The notes beneath the pieces were generated by a model. The model saw only the letters and a program-made list of their open reading frames with translations. It ran no database searches and had not been told where the DNA came from. From positions 496,001 through 560,000 of the forward strand of contig CAVZKX010000001.1 in assembly GCA_963775975.1 (NCBI GenBank): a stretch of DNA of 64,000 nucleotides, read 5' to 3'. This document shows, piece by piece, positions 1 through 8,227 of the stretch. Numbering within the stretch: the stretch's first letter is position 1; each line of letters opens with the position of its first letter. The translations under genes and the position numbers were made by a program. This stretch comes from JANXQG01 sp963775975 (lineage in GTDB: Bacteria > Planctomycetota > Planctomycetia > Pirellulales > Thermoguttaceae).

Positions 1-357
1 CTCGTATGCGAAGACGCCGGCCGGCCGCAGTTCTGGACCAAGGCAGGACGGCTGTTCATCGACGACACGCCGAACAACGGCAACCTGGCCGTCACCGCGG
101 GAGTGGTCACTGGCTCGGCCTGGGCTCAGCCCGGCGCCGACTGCCCGATCAACGGCTTTTCGCCCGACGGCTTACAGGCCGGCAATTGCGTGATGAATTG
201 CACGAACAACAACGAGCTGTGGTCGTTTCATTCGGGCGGCACCAACAACGTGTTTTGCGACGGCAGCACGCATTTCCTTGCAGAAACTCTCGACTATGCT
301 CTCGTTTGCGCTTTGGTGACGCGAGCCGGCGCGGAGAAGATTGGGTACAACTATTGA
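1..357 (+). CDS. DUF1559 (pilin-like) protein, C-terminal end, cut by window edge
   Basis: The frame is open from base 1 and ends with TGA at 355-357, so only the last 118 residues are present. The segment WSFHSGGTNNVFCDGSTHFL is the C-terminal hallmark of DUF1559 proteins, where an H-S/P-G-G motif is followed some residues later by a D-G-S-loop. These planctomycete proteins carry an N-terminal type IV pilin-like methylation signal (outside this window) and are thought to be secreted or pseudopilin-like, with no settled function. They occur in dozens of copies per planctomycete genome, so the hit is mainly a lineage marker. Confidence 0.88.
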   Translation, partial: LVCEDAGRPQFWTKAGRLFIDDTPNNGNLAVTAGVVTGSAWAQPGADCPINGFSPDGLQAGNCVMNCTNNNELWSFHSGGTNNVFCDGSTHFLAETLDYALVCALVTRAGAEKIGYNY

Positions 358-470
358 TGTGCGTGGCGGAGGCAGGTGGGCCGGGCTGCGCGTGTATTTG
401 CCGGCGCGGTTCGCGCATGTTACAATGGTTGGCGAGGCTAATTCGAGGAACGACTGCGGAAGTAGTTCAC

Positions 471-722
471 ATGGACCGAGAGATTTTCAACAGCACTATC
501 GCGGCGTTCATGGACCGTAGGCCGTATCGACCGTTCACTTTGGTGATGGTCAGCGGGGATCGGTTCGAGGTAGACCACGGACGGGCACTGGCGCTCGGAG
601 ATGGGGCGGCGGTATTACTCGCGCCCGGAAGCGTGCCGGTATTCTTCGATAACGAGGGAGTCAGCGAGATTATCGGTGATTTGTCCGGCCGCGGCCGAGG
701 GAAGAAGCGACGCGAAAAGTGA
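471..722 (+). CDS. Small conserved protein of unknown function (83 aa)
   Basis: The chosen start is the ATG that opens MDREIFNSTIAAF; codons upstream in the same frame look like non-coding DNA. The pattern is F-x(3)-F-x(2)-R-R-P-[YF]-R-P-[FY]-x(7)-S-G-x(2)-F-x-V-D-H, then a hydrophobic stretch and F-[FD]-x-E-G-V. The same pattern recurs in the minus-strand protein at 52778-53014, so the two are paralogues. There are no membrane segments or known catalytic motifs. The C-terminus is basic (GRGKKRREK). I recognise the family as recurrent in planctomycetes but know no function. Confidence 0.7.
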   Translation: MDREIFNSTIAAFMDRRPYRPFTLVMVSGDRFEVDHGRALALGDGAAVLLAPGSVPVFFDNEGVSEIIGDLSGRGRGKKRREK

Positions 723-752
723 GCGGATAGGCACATCGGGATGCCGCGGGTT

Positions 753-806
753 TGTCGCCTTTCGCTCCGCGAAAGTTGCGTTACTTTCGCGGAGCGAAAG
801 GCGACA
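753..806. repeat. Perfect 24-bp inverted repeat between convergent genes
   Basis: Arms 753-776 and 783-806 are perfectly complementary (core CTTTCGCTCCGCGAAAG) and enclose a 6-nt loop, TGCGTT. The element lies between the plus-strand small gene ending at 722 and the minus-strand DUF1854 gene ending at 828. It could stop transcription from both sides, but neither arm is followed by a T-run. The core resembles the interspersed palindromes elsewhere in this window (for example 34230-34330), so I read it as a repeat-family member that may also act as a bidirectional terminator. Confidence 0.8.
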
Positions 807-827
807 TTGGGGTGCTCGGACAAGTCC

Positions 828-1322
828 CTACAGGAAATGCTCCAAAATCCGCCGGCTTCCGCCGTCCAATTTGCGGACGCTCTTGATCAAATAGCGGATG
901 CCGTGCGCGTCGACGATCGAGGCCTGGTCGGCGTCCAGCCGGCGTACGTCGTCTTCATTGTTCAGTTGAAACGACGTTTCGCCGCGATCGGTCTCCACCG
1001 TCCAGTCCGACGGCTCGTGGTGCGTGGCGGAGAGGATGCGGCGGATCACCGGCACGAACTCCCGCTGGGAAAGCTCCTGCTCGATCGTCGTGCGGACGTC
1101 CGCCGCCAGCGAGTCGATGTCGTCGATGCGGACGATCTCTTGTCCGTGTTCGTCGCAAATTGAAATCCAGTGGTCCGGATCCGAAATGGGAAACGCCCGC
1201 ACGGGCGCGACGCCGGCAAATGTCTGGCCATCGGCCGCGGTCATGACAAGCTGCCCCCACGGGTCGCGCTGGAGGCGGACGGGATGCAGCGGCGATAGGG
1301 TATTGCCATTGGAGGATGTCAT
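828..1322 (-). CDS. DUF1854 protein, cyanophycin-associated
   Basis: A 164-residue soluble protein with no signal peptide. The family is recognised by an N-terminal LxRDPWGQLVM-like strand, a central VRxFPxSDPxxWIS(I/L)CD segment, and a C-terminal V..DxxGIRYLI..V..LD..SRRxLE..L segment; all three are visible here. DUF1854 proteins are commonly encoded beside an ABC transporter and cyanophycin synthetase, hence the name cyanophycin metabolism-associated, but the biochemical role is not known. Its ATG overlaps the stop of the upstream ABC gene by 4 bp (ATGA, 1319-1322), so the two are probably translationally coupled. cphA lies divergently beyond the ABC gene. Confidence 0.85.
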   Translation of the reverse strand: MTSSNGNTLSPLHPVRLQRDPWGQLVMTAADGQTFAGVAPVRAFPISDPDHWISICDEHGQEIVRIDDIDSLAADVRTTIEQELSQREFVPVIRRILSATHHEPSDWTVETDRGETSFQLNNEDDVRRLDADQASIVDAHGIRYLIKSVRKLDGGSRRILEHFL

Positions 1323-3358
1323 AGGCCGTCTCCATCGCCTCGCCCAGCGGGCAGCGAGAGAACCGTCTCGTACTCCTTCGCCGCGGAGCCGTTCTTGTCG
1401 GGTGAATCCAACTGCGCGCGATAGAGCCGGGCGTAAAGCCCGTCGCGATCGAGCAACTCCTGCTGCGAGCCGATCTCGACAATACGCCCGCGCTCCATCA
1501 CGACCAGGCGGCTCGCCCGCGTCAGCGTGCTGAGGCGGTGAGCGATGGCGATCGTCGTGCGGCCGCGGATCAGATTATCCAGCGCAAGCTGAATCTCGCG
1601 TTCGGTTTCGGTATCGACGGAGGACGTGGCCTCGTCGAGAATCAGAATTCGCGGATCGATCAATAGCGCCCGCGCGATGCTGATTCGCTGCCGCTCTCCG
1701 CCGGAAAGCGATTGGCCGCGCTCGCCGACTAGCGAGTCGTAGCCGTCGGGCAGCCGGAGGATGAACTCGTGTGCCCGGGCCGCCTTGGCCGCGTCCAGAA
1801 TCTCCTGCCGCGTGGCCTCGGGCCGGCCGTAGGCGATGTTTTCCGCGATCGTGCCGTAAAAGAGGAATGGCTCCTGCAACACCAGTCCAATATGCCGGCG
1901 ATATTCCTGAATGGGAAACGAGCGGACGTCGGTGCCGTCGACGAGCACGGCGCCCTCGGCCACGTCGTAAAATCGGCAGGCCAGGTTCACGAGCGTCGTC
2001 TTGCCCGAGCCGCTGGGACCGACCAGCCCGATCATTTCGCCCGGCTCGACCGCCAAGTCGATATGCTCGACGACGGAGCGGGTGCCGTAGCGAAAGCCGA
2101 CATCGCGGAACTCGATGCGTCCGGTGAGCCTTCCGGGCGAGACTGGATTCACCGGCTCCGGAACGGTCGCCTCGCGGTCCATGACGCTGAAGATGCGCTG
2201 CGCGGCGACCGCCGCTCGCTGCGACATGGAGAGGAACCGGCTCATCGACTCCAATCGCACGTAAAATCGGCCGATGTAGGCCAGAAAAAGCGTGAGCGTC
2301 CCGACGGTGAGGCGGCCGTTGCAAACTTGCCAAACGCCCACCATCCAGATGATGAGCAGCCCGCCATCGGTCAGAAGTGTGACCATTGGGCCGAAGAACG
2401 ACCAGAGCCGATTGACACGGTCGTTGGCCGATAAGACCCGATCATTGGCTCGGGCGAAACGGGCGACTTCGCGGCGTTCCTGCGCGAATGCCTTGACGAC
2501 GCGAATGCCGGGAATCGTGTCGGCCAGCACGCTGGTCATCTCCGACCAGGCGCGGTTGCCTGCCTGAAAGCCCCGACGCAAGCGGTTGCGGACATTCTGG
2601 ACCAGATAAGCGATCAAAGGCAGCGGTACAAGCGTGGCCAGTGCAAGACGCGGATCGACGCTCAAAAGTATGACGGCGGCCATTATGAGCATCAGCACGT
2701 CGCTGGCGAAGTCCAGCAAGTGGAGCTGAATGAAACTGCACACGCGATCCGAATCGGAACTTACCCTCGAGATCAAGTCGCCGGTCCGTTGTCCGCCGAA
2801 GAATTGCAGCGACATGCTCTGCAAATGGGCGTACGTCTGATTTCGCAAATCGGCGGCGATCCGCTCACTCAGCCACGCAACAACGTAGGTCCGGCCCCAA
2901 GTTAACGCCCAAGAGACGAGAGACGCCCCGGCGAGGCCTCCCAACAACCAGGGAATAAGATATAGTTTGGCCTCATCAACTCGATGCAATGAGTAGGGAA
3001 TCAGCACATCATCGAGCATCGGCCTCGTCAGGTAAGGCGGCACCATGCTGGCCGCCGTGCCGGCGACGGTCAAGAAAACTTCCAATAACGCCATCGCGGC
3101 GTGCTTCCGCACAAACGTCAACAGTCGCAATAGCGACCGGCCCGCCTTGCCCGCCTGGAGTGACGCGCAATTCTCGCAAAGACCTTGCTCTCCCTTGATC
3201 GGCAGGCCGCAGGTCGGACAGAGCGGTTCCGTTGCGTCGACTGCTTCGCCGTCATCGGGCTGTCCATTGCGGAGAAGCCTGCAGGCGCTGGAGAAAATGG
3301 TGAGCCAACTTGTTCTTCGCCGGAGTATAGCGCCAATAAGCCAGCAGACTTTGGCCAT
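1319..3358 (-). CDS. Cyanophycin-associated ABC transporter, permease-ATPase part
   Basis: An exporter-type ABC half-transporter. From the ATG at 3358, residues 47-64 form a zinc ribbon (C47, C50, C61, C64). A six-helix membrane domain follows to about residue 370, then an ATPase domain with Walker A GPSGSGKT, signature LSGGERQRISIARALL, Walker B ILILDEATS and H-loop IAHRLST. The substrate is unknown; position beside DUF1854 and cphA suggests a role in cyanophycin or arginine/aspartate metabolism. The ATG at 3358 is probably not the true start: the first 25 residues read out of frame with the conserved N-terminal domain in 3252-3719. One base removed near 3278 would fuse the two into one protein of about 795 residues. 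Confidence 0.88.
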   Translation of the reverse strand: MAKVCWLIGAILRRRTSWLTIFSSACRLLRNGQPDDGEAVDATEPLCPTCGLPIKGEQGLCENCASLQAGKAGRSLLRLLTFVRKHAAMALLEVFLTVAGTAASMVPPYLTRPMLDDVLIPYSLHRVDEAKLYLIPWLLGGLAGASLVSWALTWGRTYVVAWLSERIAADLRNQTYAHLQSMSLQFFGGQRTGDLISRVSSDSDRVCSFIQLHLLDFASDVLMLIMAAVILLSVDPRLALATLVPLPLIAYLVQNVRNRLRRGFQAGNRAWSEMTSVLADTIPGIRVVKAFAQERREVARFARANDRVLSANDRVNRLWSFFGPMVTLLTDGGLLIIWMVGVWQVCNGRLTVGTLTLFLAYIGRFYVRLESMSRFLSMSQRAAVAAQRIFSVMDREATVPEPVNPVSPGRLTGRIEFRDVGFRYGTRSVVEHIDLAVEPGEMIGLVGPSGSGKTTLVNLACRFYDVAEGAVLVDGTDVRSFPIQEYRRHIGLVLQEPFLFYGTIAENIAYGRPEATRQEILDAAKAARAHEFILRLPDGYDSLVGERGQSLSGGERQRISIARALLIDPRILILDEATSSVDTETEREIQLALDNLIRGRTTIAIAHRLSTLTRASRLVVMERGRIVEIGSQQELLDRDGLYARLYRAQLDSPDKNGSAAKEYETVLSLPAGRGDGDGL

Positions 3359-3719
3359 TCACAAGCTCAAGTGACTGAGCCGCGCCCTTCTCCGAAGTCT
3401 GCAAAACGACCTCGGGAGCAAGTTGCCAGGATGAATCGGCATCTTGGTCTTCCGCCGCGAGGCTCACGAGCCGCGTGTCGGTGAGTAGGAGCAAACGCGA
3501 CGAGTAGTTGAGCGCGGCATCCAAATCGGGCTCAAACCATGCCAATAGATGCTCGCCAGCCTCAAGCGCCGATTCTGCCTTCGCGCGTAGCCGCGGCGGG
3601 AGTTCGCTGCGAATGTCGAAGTTTTCTGAAGAACGAACTGGCAATGGAGCCTCTAAATGAACGTCACAGTATAACATCGGTTCGGGGGGTTCGGAAGGCC
3701 GCGCAATCGGTGCCGGCAT
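3252..3719 (-). CDS. N-terminal domain of the cyanophycin-associated ABC transporter (frameshifted from the rest)
   Basis: A 155-residue frame beginning MPAPIARPSEPPEPM. It contains LPPRLRAKAESALEAGEHLLAWFEPDLDA in two adjoining pieces, followed by RLLLLTDTRLVSL and later LELVNGQSLLAYWRY, which resembles a PH-like beta domain fused ahead of the transporter in homologous loci. The conserved text runs to HHFLQRLQ (about 3280), and the other frame then continues as RLLRNGQPDDGEAV. The expected reading continues across the junction if one G is removed from the minus-strand CAGG at about 3278. The region upstream is the divergent promoter space shared with cphA. An internal ATG fourteen codons in is a possible alternative start. 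Confidence 0.75.
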   Translation of the reverse strand: MPAPIARPSEPPEPMLYCDVHLEAPLPVRSSENFDIRSELPPRLRAKAESALEAGEHLLAWFEPDLDAALNYSSRLLLLTDTRLVSLAAEDQDADSSWQLAPEVVLQTSEKGAAQSLELVNGQSLLAYWRYTPAKNKLAHHFLQRLQASPQWTAR

Positions 3720-4286
3720 CGGACGAATCTCCAGTAGTTTGATAATGTATTGCGAACGGCGACTTTAACGTTCAAGCGAAGTAGGAAGAATGGGCGTTTT
3801 CTGGGAAATCGACGTGGCTGGCACTTGCCTTTCCAACGTTCATACGATTCAATTTAAGGACGAGGAAATTCGGTGATCGATGGAGCGATCTGCGTCTATT
3901 ACTTTCCGCCCTTCCACTGGAAAAATATTTTGCCAATGTTCCCATTTTGATCGACGACCAGAATCGCCGATTTGGTATCTGTAGGGACTTGCGAGCGGGC
4001 TGAGAACGTCCCGCGGCGTCTTCTAGGCGGAAATCAAGGTCGAGCTAGCGAGACTCCGAACCAATTGTTGTCAATCTGTGTGCGGAGACCTAGTTTTCAA
4101 AGCCTCGCCGGTTCGAGGCAAGCAAAAATCGAAGTCATTGGGTGCTCACAGGGATTCCGAAAAGGCGCATGAAACCTTCGCGCCGGATGAAACGTAGGAC
4201 AAGAGACTAATAGGCATAAGTTTTGCGAAGGCTGAAAAAGTTGCTCCTCGGGCAGGGCCTTCAGACAACCGTAGCGAGAGTAAAAA
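3720..4286. other. Divergent intergenic region between ABC transporter gene and cphA
   Basis: This 567-bp stretch separates the minus-strand ABC gene from the plus-strand cphA. It must hold both promoters. I see several AT-richer patches (around 3740-3780 and 3880-3950) but no convincing paired -35/-10 boxes, no long hairpin and no conserved protein. The open frames crossing it lack family resemblance. Confidence 0.6.
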
Positions 4287-5903
4287 ATGGAATTTCGTAG
4301 AGTCCTGGCATTGCGCGGGCCGAACGTCTGGGCCAACTCACCCGTGATGGAAGTCTGGGTGGACCTCAAGGAGCTTGATCGCCCATGCAACGATTTCCCC
4401 GGCTCGGCCGAACGGCTCATGAACTGGCTGCCGACGATGATCGAGCACGAGTGCGGCATCGGCGAGCGCGGCGGGTTCTTTCAAAGGTTGCGGGAAGGAA
4501 CCTACCCCGGCCATATCCTTGAGCACGTCACCCTGGAATTGATGTCGCTCGTCCATCGAGAAGTCGGCTACGGGCGGGCCCGCGAAACCTCGGAGCCGGG
4601 CCTGTATCGCGTGGTCTTCAAGTACCACGACGAGCGGCTGGCGCGAGAGTGCCTCAATGTCGGCCGCGAATTGGTGTTGGCGGCGCTTCACGATCGGCCT
4701 TTCGACGTGAAGGGCGAGATCGATCGGCTCCGCAAGTTTGCCCACGAAGTCTGCCTTGGTCCCAGCACGGCGGCGATCGTCGATGCGGCGAAGGCCCGCG
4801 GCGTTCCTTCCTGGCGGATGAACGAGGAGAGCCTGGTGCAGTTGGGCCAAGGTTCAAAACAGCGCCGCATTCGCGCCGCCGAGAGCGACCGCAGCGGCGC
4901 CATCGCCGAGGCGATCGCCCAGGATAAAGAGATGTCGCGGAATTTGCTTCGCGCGGCCGGCGTGCCGGTTCCCGAAGGCCGCAGCGTCAAGGACGCCGAA
5001 GACGCCTGGGAGGCCGCTTGCGATATCGGCGCGCCGGTGGTGGTAAAGCCGCGCAACGGCAATCAGGGCCGCGGCGTGAGCACCAATCTCAACACGCGTG
5101 AACAGGTCGTGGCGGCATACGGAGCCGCGCTGGCCGAGAGTTCACAGGTCATCGTCGAGAAATTTGCGCCGGGCCACGACTACCGCCTGCTGGTCGTTGG
5201 CAATCGGGTCGTTGCCGCATCGCGGCGAGAACCGGCCCAAGTGCAAGGTGATGGCGTCCACACCATTCGCGAATTGATCGATATCGCGAATCTCGACCCC
5301 CGTCGTGGCGAACATCATGCCACTGCGCTTAGCAAAATCAAGTTCGATGCCGTTTCTCAAGGCATGCTCGCCGACCAGGGATACACGCCCGATTCCGTGC
5401 CGCCGGCTGGCGCCTCGGTGCTTATCCGCCGCAACGGCAATTTGAGCACCGGTGGCACGGCTATCGACATGACCGAGCGGGTCCATCCGCAGGTCGCTGC
5501 CCGCGCCGTCGATGCCGCACAGATAATCGGCCTCGATATCGCCGGAGTCAACGTCGTGGCGCCCGATATCAGCGCTCCGCTGGAAGAGCAGGCGGGCGTG
5601 GTTGTGGAAGTCAACGCTACGCCGGGGCTGCGAATGCACTTGCAGCCGTCGGTCGGAGTGTCTCGGCCCGTCGGCGATGCGATCGCATCCATGCTCTTCC
5701 CCGACAACGATGACGGGCGTATTCCCATCGCCGCGGTCACTGGCACAAACGGCAAGACGACCACCACTCGTTTCATTGCCCACATTCTTCGCGGCACGAG
5801 CAAGCGCGTCGGCATGACGTGCACTGACGGCATATACATCGATGGCCGACGGATCGACACGAGCGACTGCGCCGGGCCGCGCAGCGCCGCGCCGTGCTTA
5901 TGA
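4287..5903 (+). CDS. cphA: Cyanophycin synthetase, N-terminal and ATP-grasp part
   Basis: CphA polymerises aspartate and arginine into cyanophycin (multi-L-arginyl-poly-L-aspartate), a cytoplasmic nitrogen reserve. The protein opens MEFRRVLALRGPNVWANSPV, the usual CphA1 N-terminus. The N-domain holds FPGSAERL; an ATP-grasp domain spans about residues 210-470 (VVVKPRNGNQGRGVS, VEVNATPGLRMH). The Mur-ligase-type domain begins with the P-loop TGTNGKTTTTRF near residue 492. The frame then ends prematurely in PRSAAPCL. The downstream frame starting at 5894 continues the same family text (VLMNPTVDAAVFETARGG). Adding one C near 5887 restores an open frame of about 893 residues, normal for CphA1. Confidence 0.92.
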   Translation: MEFRRVLALRGPNVWANSPVMEVWVDLKELDRPCNDFPGSAERLMNWLPTMIEHECGIGERGGFFQRLREGTYPGHILEHVTLELMSLVHREVGYGRARETSEPGLYRVVFKYHDERLARECLNVGRELVLAALHDRPFDVKGEIDRLRKFAHEVCLGPSTAAIVDAAKARGVPSWRMNEESLVQLGQGSKQRRIRAAESDRSGAIAEAIAQDKEMSRNLLRAAGVPVPEGRSVKDAEDAWEAACDIGAPVVVKPRNGNQGRGVSTNLNTREQVVAAYGAALAESSQVIVEKFAPGHDYRLLVVGNRVVAASRREPAQVQGDGVHTIRELIDIANLDPRRGEHHATALSKIKFDAVSQGMLADQGYTPDSVPPAGASVLIRRNGNLSTGGTAIDMTERVHPQVAARAVDAAQIIGLDIAGVNVVAPDISAPLEEQAGVVVEVNATPGLRMHLQPSVGVSRPVGDAIASMLFPDNDDGRIPIAAVTGTNGKTTTTRFIAHILRGTSKRVGMTCTDGIYIDGRRIDTSDCAGPRSAAPCL

Positions 5904-6967
5904 ACCCGACGGTTGATGCCGCCGTTTTCGAGACCGCGCGCGGCGGCATCATCCGCGAAGGCCTGGGCTTCGATCGCTGCGACGTGGCCGTTGTTACCAA
6001 CATCGGTGAAGGCGACCACCTCGGCCTGAATGAGGTGCACACGCTCGAAGCCCTGGTGAAGGTTAAGCGCACCATCGTCGACGTCGTGCCGCCGAACGGC
6101 GCGTCCGTGCTGAACGCCGCCGACCCGCTTTGCGTTGGCATGGAGCCCTATTCGGCCGGCAAAGTCTGCTACTTCGCAATGGACGGTAATAACCACGTGA
6201 TTGTGCGGCATCGCGAACTCGGCGGTCAAGCGCTCTTCGTACGCGACAACACGATCATCGTGGCCGAAGGCGCGAAGGAGGAAGCGTTTTTGACGCTCGA
6301 TCGCGTGCCGCTAACAAGCGGCGGGATGGTGACATTTCACGTGGAGAACACAATGGCCGCGATCGGCGCCGCCTTGGCTCTCAAGGTGCCCGAAGAGATA
6401 ATTCGCTCGCGAGTGGAGTCGTTCACCGCGGACATCGACAAGGTGCCGACGCGATTCAACATTTTGGAGATCCAAGGGGCGACGGTTATCGTAGATTATG
6501 GTCACAATGCCGACGCTTTGGCTGCCTTGATCCCGGTGATTGACCAGTTCCCGCATGAGCGGCGGACGTGCGTCTACACCACGCCCGGAGACCGCCGCGA
6601 TTGCGACATGGTTCGCCAGGGCGAGTTGCTGGGCAACGCGTTCGACCAAGTTGTGTTGTACGAGTATCGTGATCGCCGCGGGCGCGCGGACGGAGAGATT
6701 TTCCATCACTTCCGCATCGGTTTGGAAAAGAGCACCCGCGTCAAGCAAGTTGACGAGGTCCGCGGGGCGGACGAGGCGGCGGAATTCGCCTTGCGTCGAG
6801 CCAAGCCAGGCGAGTTGATCCTGCTCCAGTCGTACACCGTCGATGAGACCGTGAGCTTCCTTCGCCAATACGTTGAGTCGATCGCGCCGGAGCCAGCGCT
6901 GGAAGAGTCGATCGCGGCGCCGGTGGCTCAGCCCATTGCCGTCGAAAAGCCCGCCGAGGTGATGTAG
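5894..6967 (+). CDS. cphA: Cyanophycin synthetase, C-terminal Mur-ligase part
   Basis: This frame carries the rest of the Mur ligase-like half of CphA: AVFETARGGIIREGLGFD, NIGEGDHLG, the central-domain end FHVENTMAAIGAALAL and the C-terminal-domain motif VIVDYGHNADAL. This half ligates arginine to the aspartate backbone. The apparent start at 5894 is an internal Met of the intact protein, not a real translation start. The C-terminus carries a non-conserved Glu/Ala/Pro tail. If the frameshift were real the enzyme could aspartylate at best; the good conservation after the break argues that the break is an error or very recent. Confidence 0.88.
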   Translation: MLMNPTVDAAVFETARGGIIREGLGFDRCDVAVVTNIGEGDHLGLNEVHTLEALVKVKRTIVDVVPPNGASVLNAADPLCVGMEPYSAGKVCYFAMDGNNHVIVRHRELGGQALFVRDNTIIVAEGAKEEAFLTLDRVPLTSGGMVTFHVENTMAAIGAALALKVPEEIIRSRVESFTADIDKVPTRFNILEIQGATVIVDYGHNADALAALIPVIDQFPHERRTCVYTTPGDRRDCDMVRQGELLGNAFDQVVLYEYRDRRGRADGEIFHHFRIGLEKSTRVKQVDEVRGADEAAEFALRRAKPGELILLQSYTVDETVSFLRQYVESIAPEPALEESIAAPVAQPIAVEKPAEVM

Positions 6968-7073
6968 GCCGCCGCGGCGACTCAATCGAGGCCCCGAGCG
7001 CAGGCGAGTGCGAACGAAAAAACACGCTTGCGCAGCGGGCTTTCGGCGTTCTTGGCCGTGGAATCGTCGAGTT

Positions 7074-7946
7074 TTATGCCGCGGCTCGGGCGCGATTCGG
7101 CCTACCGATCGAAATCGATGCCGCTGAAACCGACAAGGTCTCGGCAGCAAGCGCTAGCCAGCGGACTCCTTCTCCGCTTCCATCGCCTGAGAATCGCAGC
7201 AGCCGATTCGCCTGATTGCGATTCAGCCATTTAATCGAGTCGTGCAGCCGGCGCTTGGGATCGATGCCAATGGCCTGCGGCAAGGGATCGTCAATGCGCT
7301 CCGGCCACGCTTCCTCTTCGAATGTCGCGAGGATGATTTCCTGATTGGGCGAGGGGCGCGTGAATCGCTTGACGATTCGTGATCCCCAATAAAGCGTGCC
7401 ATCGCTGCCGTGCCAGCGAGGAGTACATCGAGCTGCAGCCTTCGAAGAATCGGAATCGCAAATGCGAAGCAGCGTCGGCACCGCGCCGCAGCGGGCAGCC
7501 AACGCGAGTCCGGAATCCGTCAAGAGGAAGCGCGTCTCCGTGGAGAACGCGGTATTGACTGCTAACGCGAATCGGCGATCGGTGTCGCCGGCCTGCGTGA
7601 TTTCGCGGGCATGCGCCGCGTAACCTTTCTCGACCAACCAGCGAAGGTCGCTTCCGGTCAGGCCGAGTTCCTGCAATCGCGAGATCTCCACGGCGAACTG
7701 CCAGGCGTCGCGCTCGGCATCGCGCGCATAGTCATGCGCAATCGCCAATTCCGCAAGCGCCGACTCAACCCCAGCCGGCACGGCAATCTCAAGCTCTTCG
7801 TTTCGTCGTTGCGATGGATTCACGACAATCGGAAATGAACGTCGGCAGGAATCGTTTTGGATACTGCTGATCCGAGTACCGTAAACGATTCTATCAGAAA
7901 GTGGGGTTTCCGCAAGCATTTTGTCCAGGAAACCACACTGCACCAC
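7074..7946 (-). CDS. Conserved planctomycete protein of unknown function
   Basis: Up to 290 residues. The C-terminal half holds the lineage-typical pattern L.WG.RIVKRF..P.PNQE.ILA.FEEE.WP.RIDDPLP followed by DPKRRLHDSIKWLNRNQ and LLRFSGDGSGEGVRW. I know this block from many planctomycete genomes but no function has been assigned; the basic LNRNQ...LLRF tail resembles small DNA-binding winged-helix ends, which is only a guess. The N-terminal half (LRWLVEKGYAAHAREIT) looks like a helical regulator-type domain. The start is uncertain: the first 40 residues from 7946 look non-conserved, and a GTG at 7823 (VNPSQRRNEELE) is a reasonable alternative. Confidence 0.7.
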   Translation of the reverse strand: MVQCGFLDKMLAETPLSDRIVYGTRISSIQNDSCRRSFPIVVNPSQRRNEELEIAVPAGVESALAELAIAHDYARDAERDAWQFAVEISRLQELGLTGSDLRWLVEKGYAAHAREITQAGDTDRRFALAVNTAFSTETRFLLTDSGLALAARCGAVPTLLRICDSDSSKAAARCTPRWHGSDGTLYWGSRIVKRFTRPSPNQEIILATFEEEAWPERIDDPLPQAIGIDPKRRLHDSIKWLNRNQANRLLRFSGDGSGEGVRWLALAAETLSVSAASISIGRPNRARAAA

Positions 7947-8005
7947 CCTTGTGGGGCATTCGCTGCAAACGCGTCTTTTGGCGAGTCAGGTGGCTTTGCT
8001 TCCGT

Positions 8006-8227
8006 TCACTCGCCTTGCGCGGCCAGCCGTGTCTCAAGGATTTGCACGATGCGTTCGGCCGCGTGCCCGTCGCCAAATGGGTTTTTGGCCGCCCTCATTC
8101 GCTCGTGCTCGGCCGGATCGTCAAGCAATCGGGCCGCTTCGCAGATGATCCGCTGGCTATCAGTGCCGACGATCATGGCGGCGCCGCTTTCCACCGCTTC
8201 TGGCCGTTCGGTTACTTCGCGGAGCAC
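8006..8227 (-). CDS. wecB: UDP-GlcNAc 2-epimerase, C-terminal fragment (frameshifted)
   Basis: The frame reads MLREVTERPEAVESGAAMIVG and ends with LETRLAAQGE. LREVTERPE is the last substrate-binding segment of non-hydrolysing UDP-N-acetylglucosamine 2-epimerases and belongs directly after SPSFGKPVLV, which this frame encodes upstream of its first Met (to about 8254). It is the missing end of the gene at 8160-9137. The extra base is the C at about 8255 (minus-strand G after GGIQEE). Confidence 0.8.
   Translation of the reverse strand: MLREVTERPEAVESGAAMIVGTDSQRIICEAARLLDDPAEHERMRAAKNPFGDGHAAERIVQILETRLAAQGE

Noticed and set aside
6..470. Long open frame extending the small protein at 471 upstream
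   Set aside because: It overlaps the DUF1559 gene in another frame, is Arg-rich as expected for out-of-frame GC-rich DNA, and the paralogue at 52778 starts at the position equivalent to 471.
3972..4172. 66-codon frame upstream of cphA
   Set aside because: No ribosome-binding site, no conserved pattern, atypical composition; treated as intergenic.
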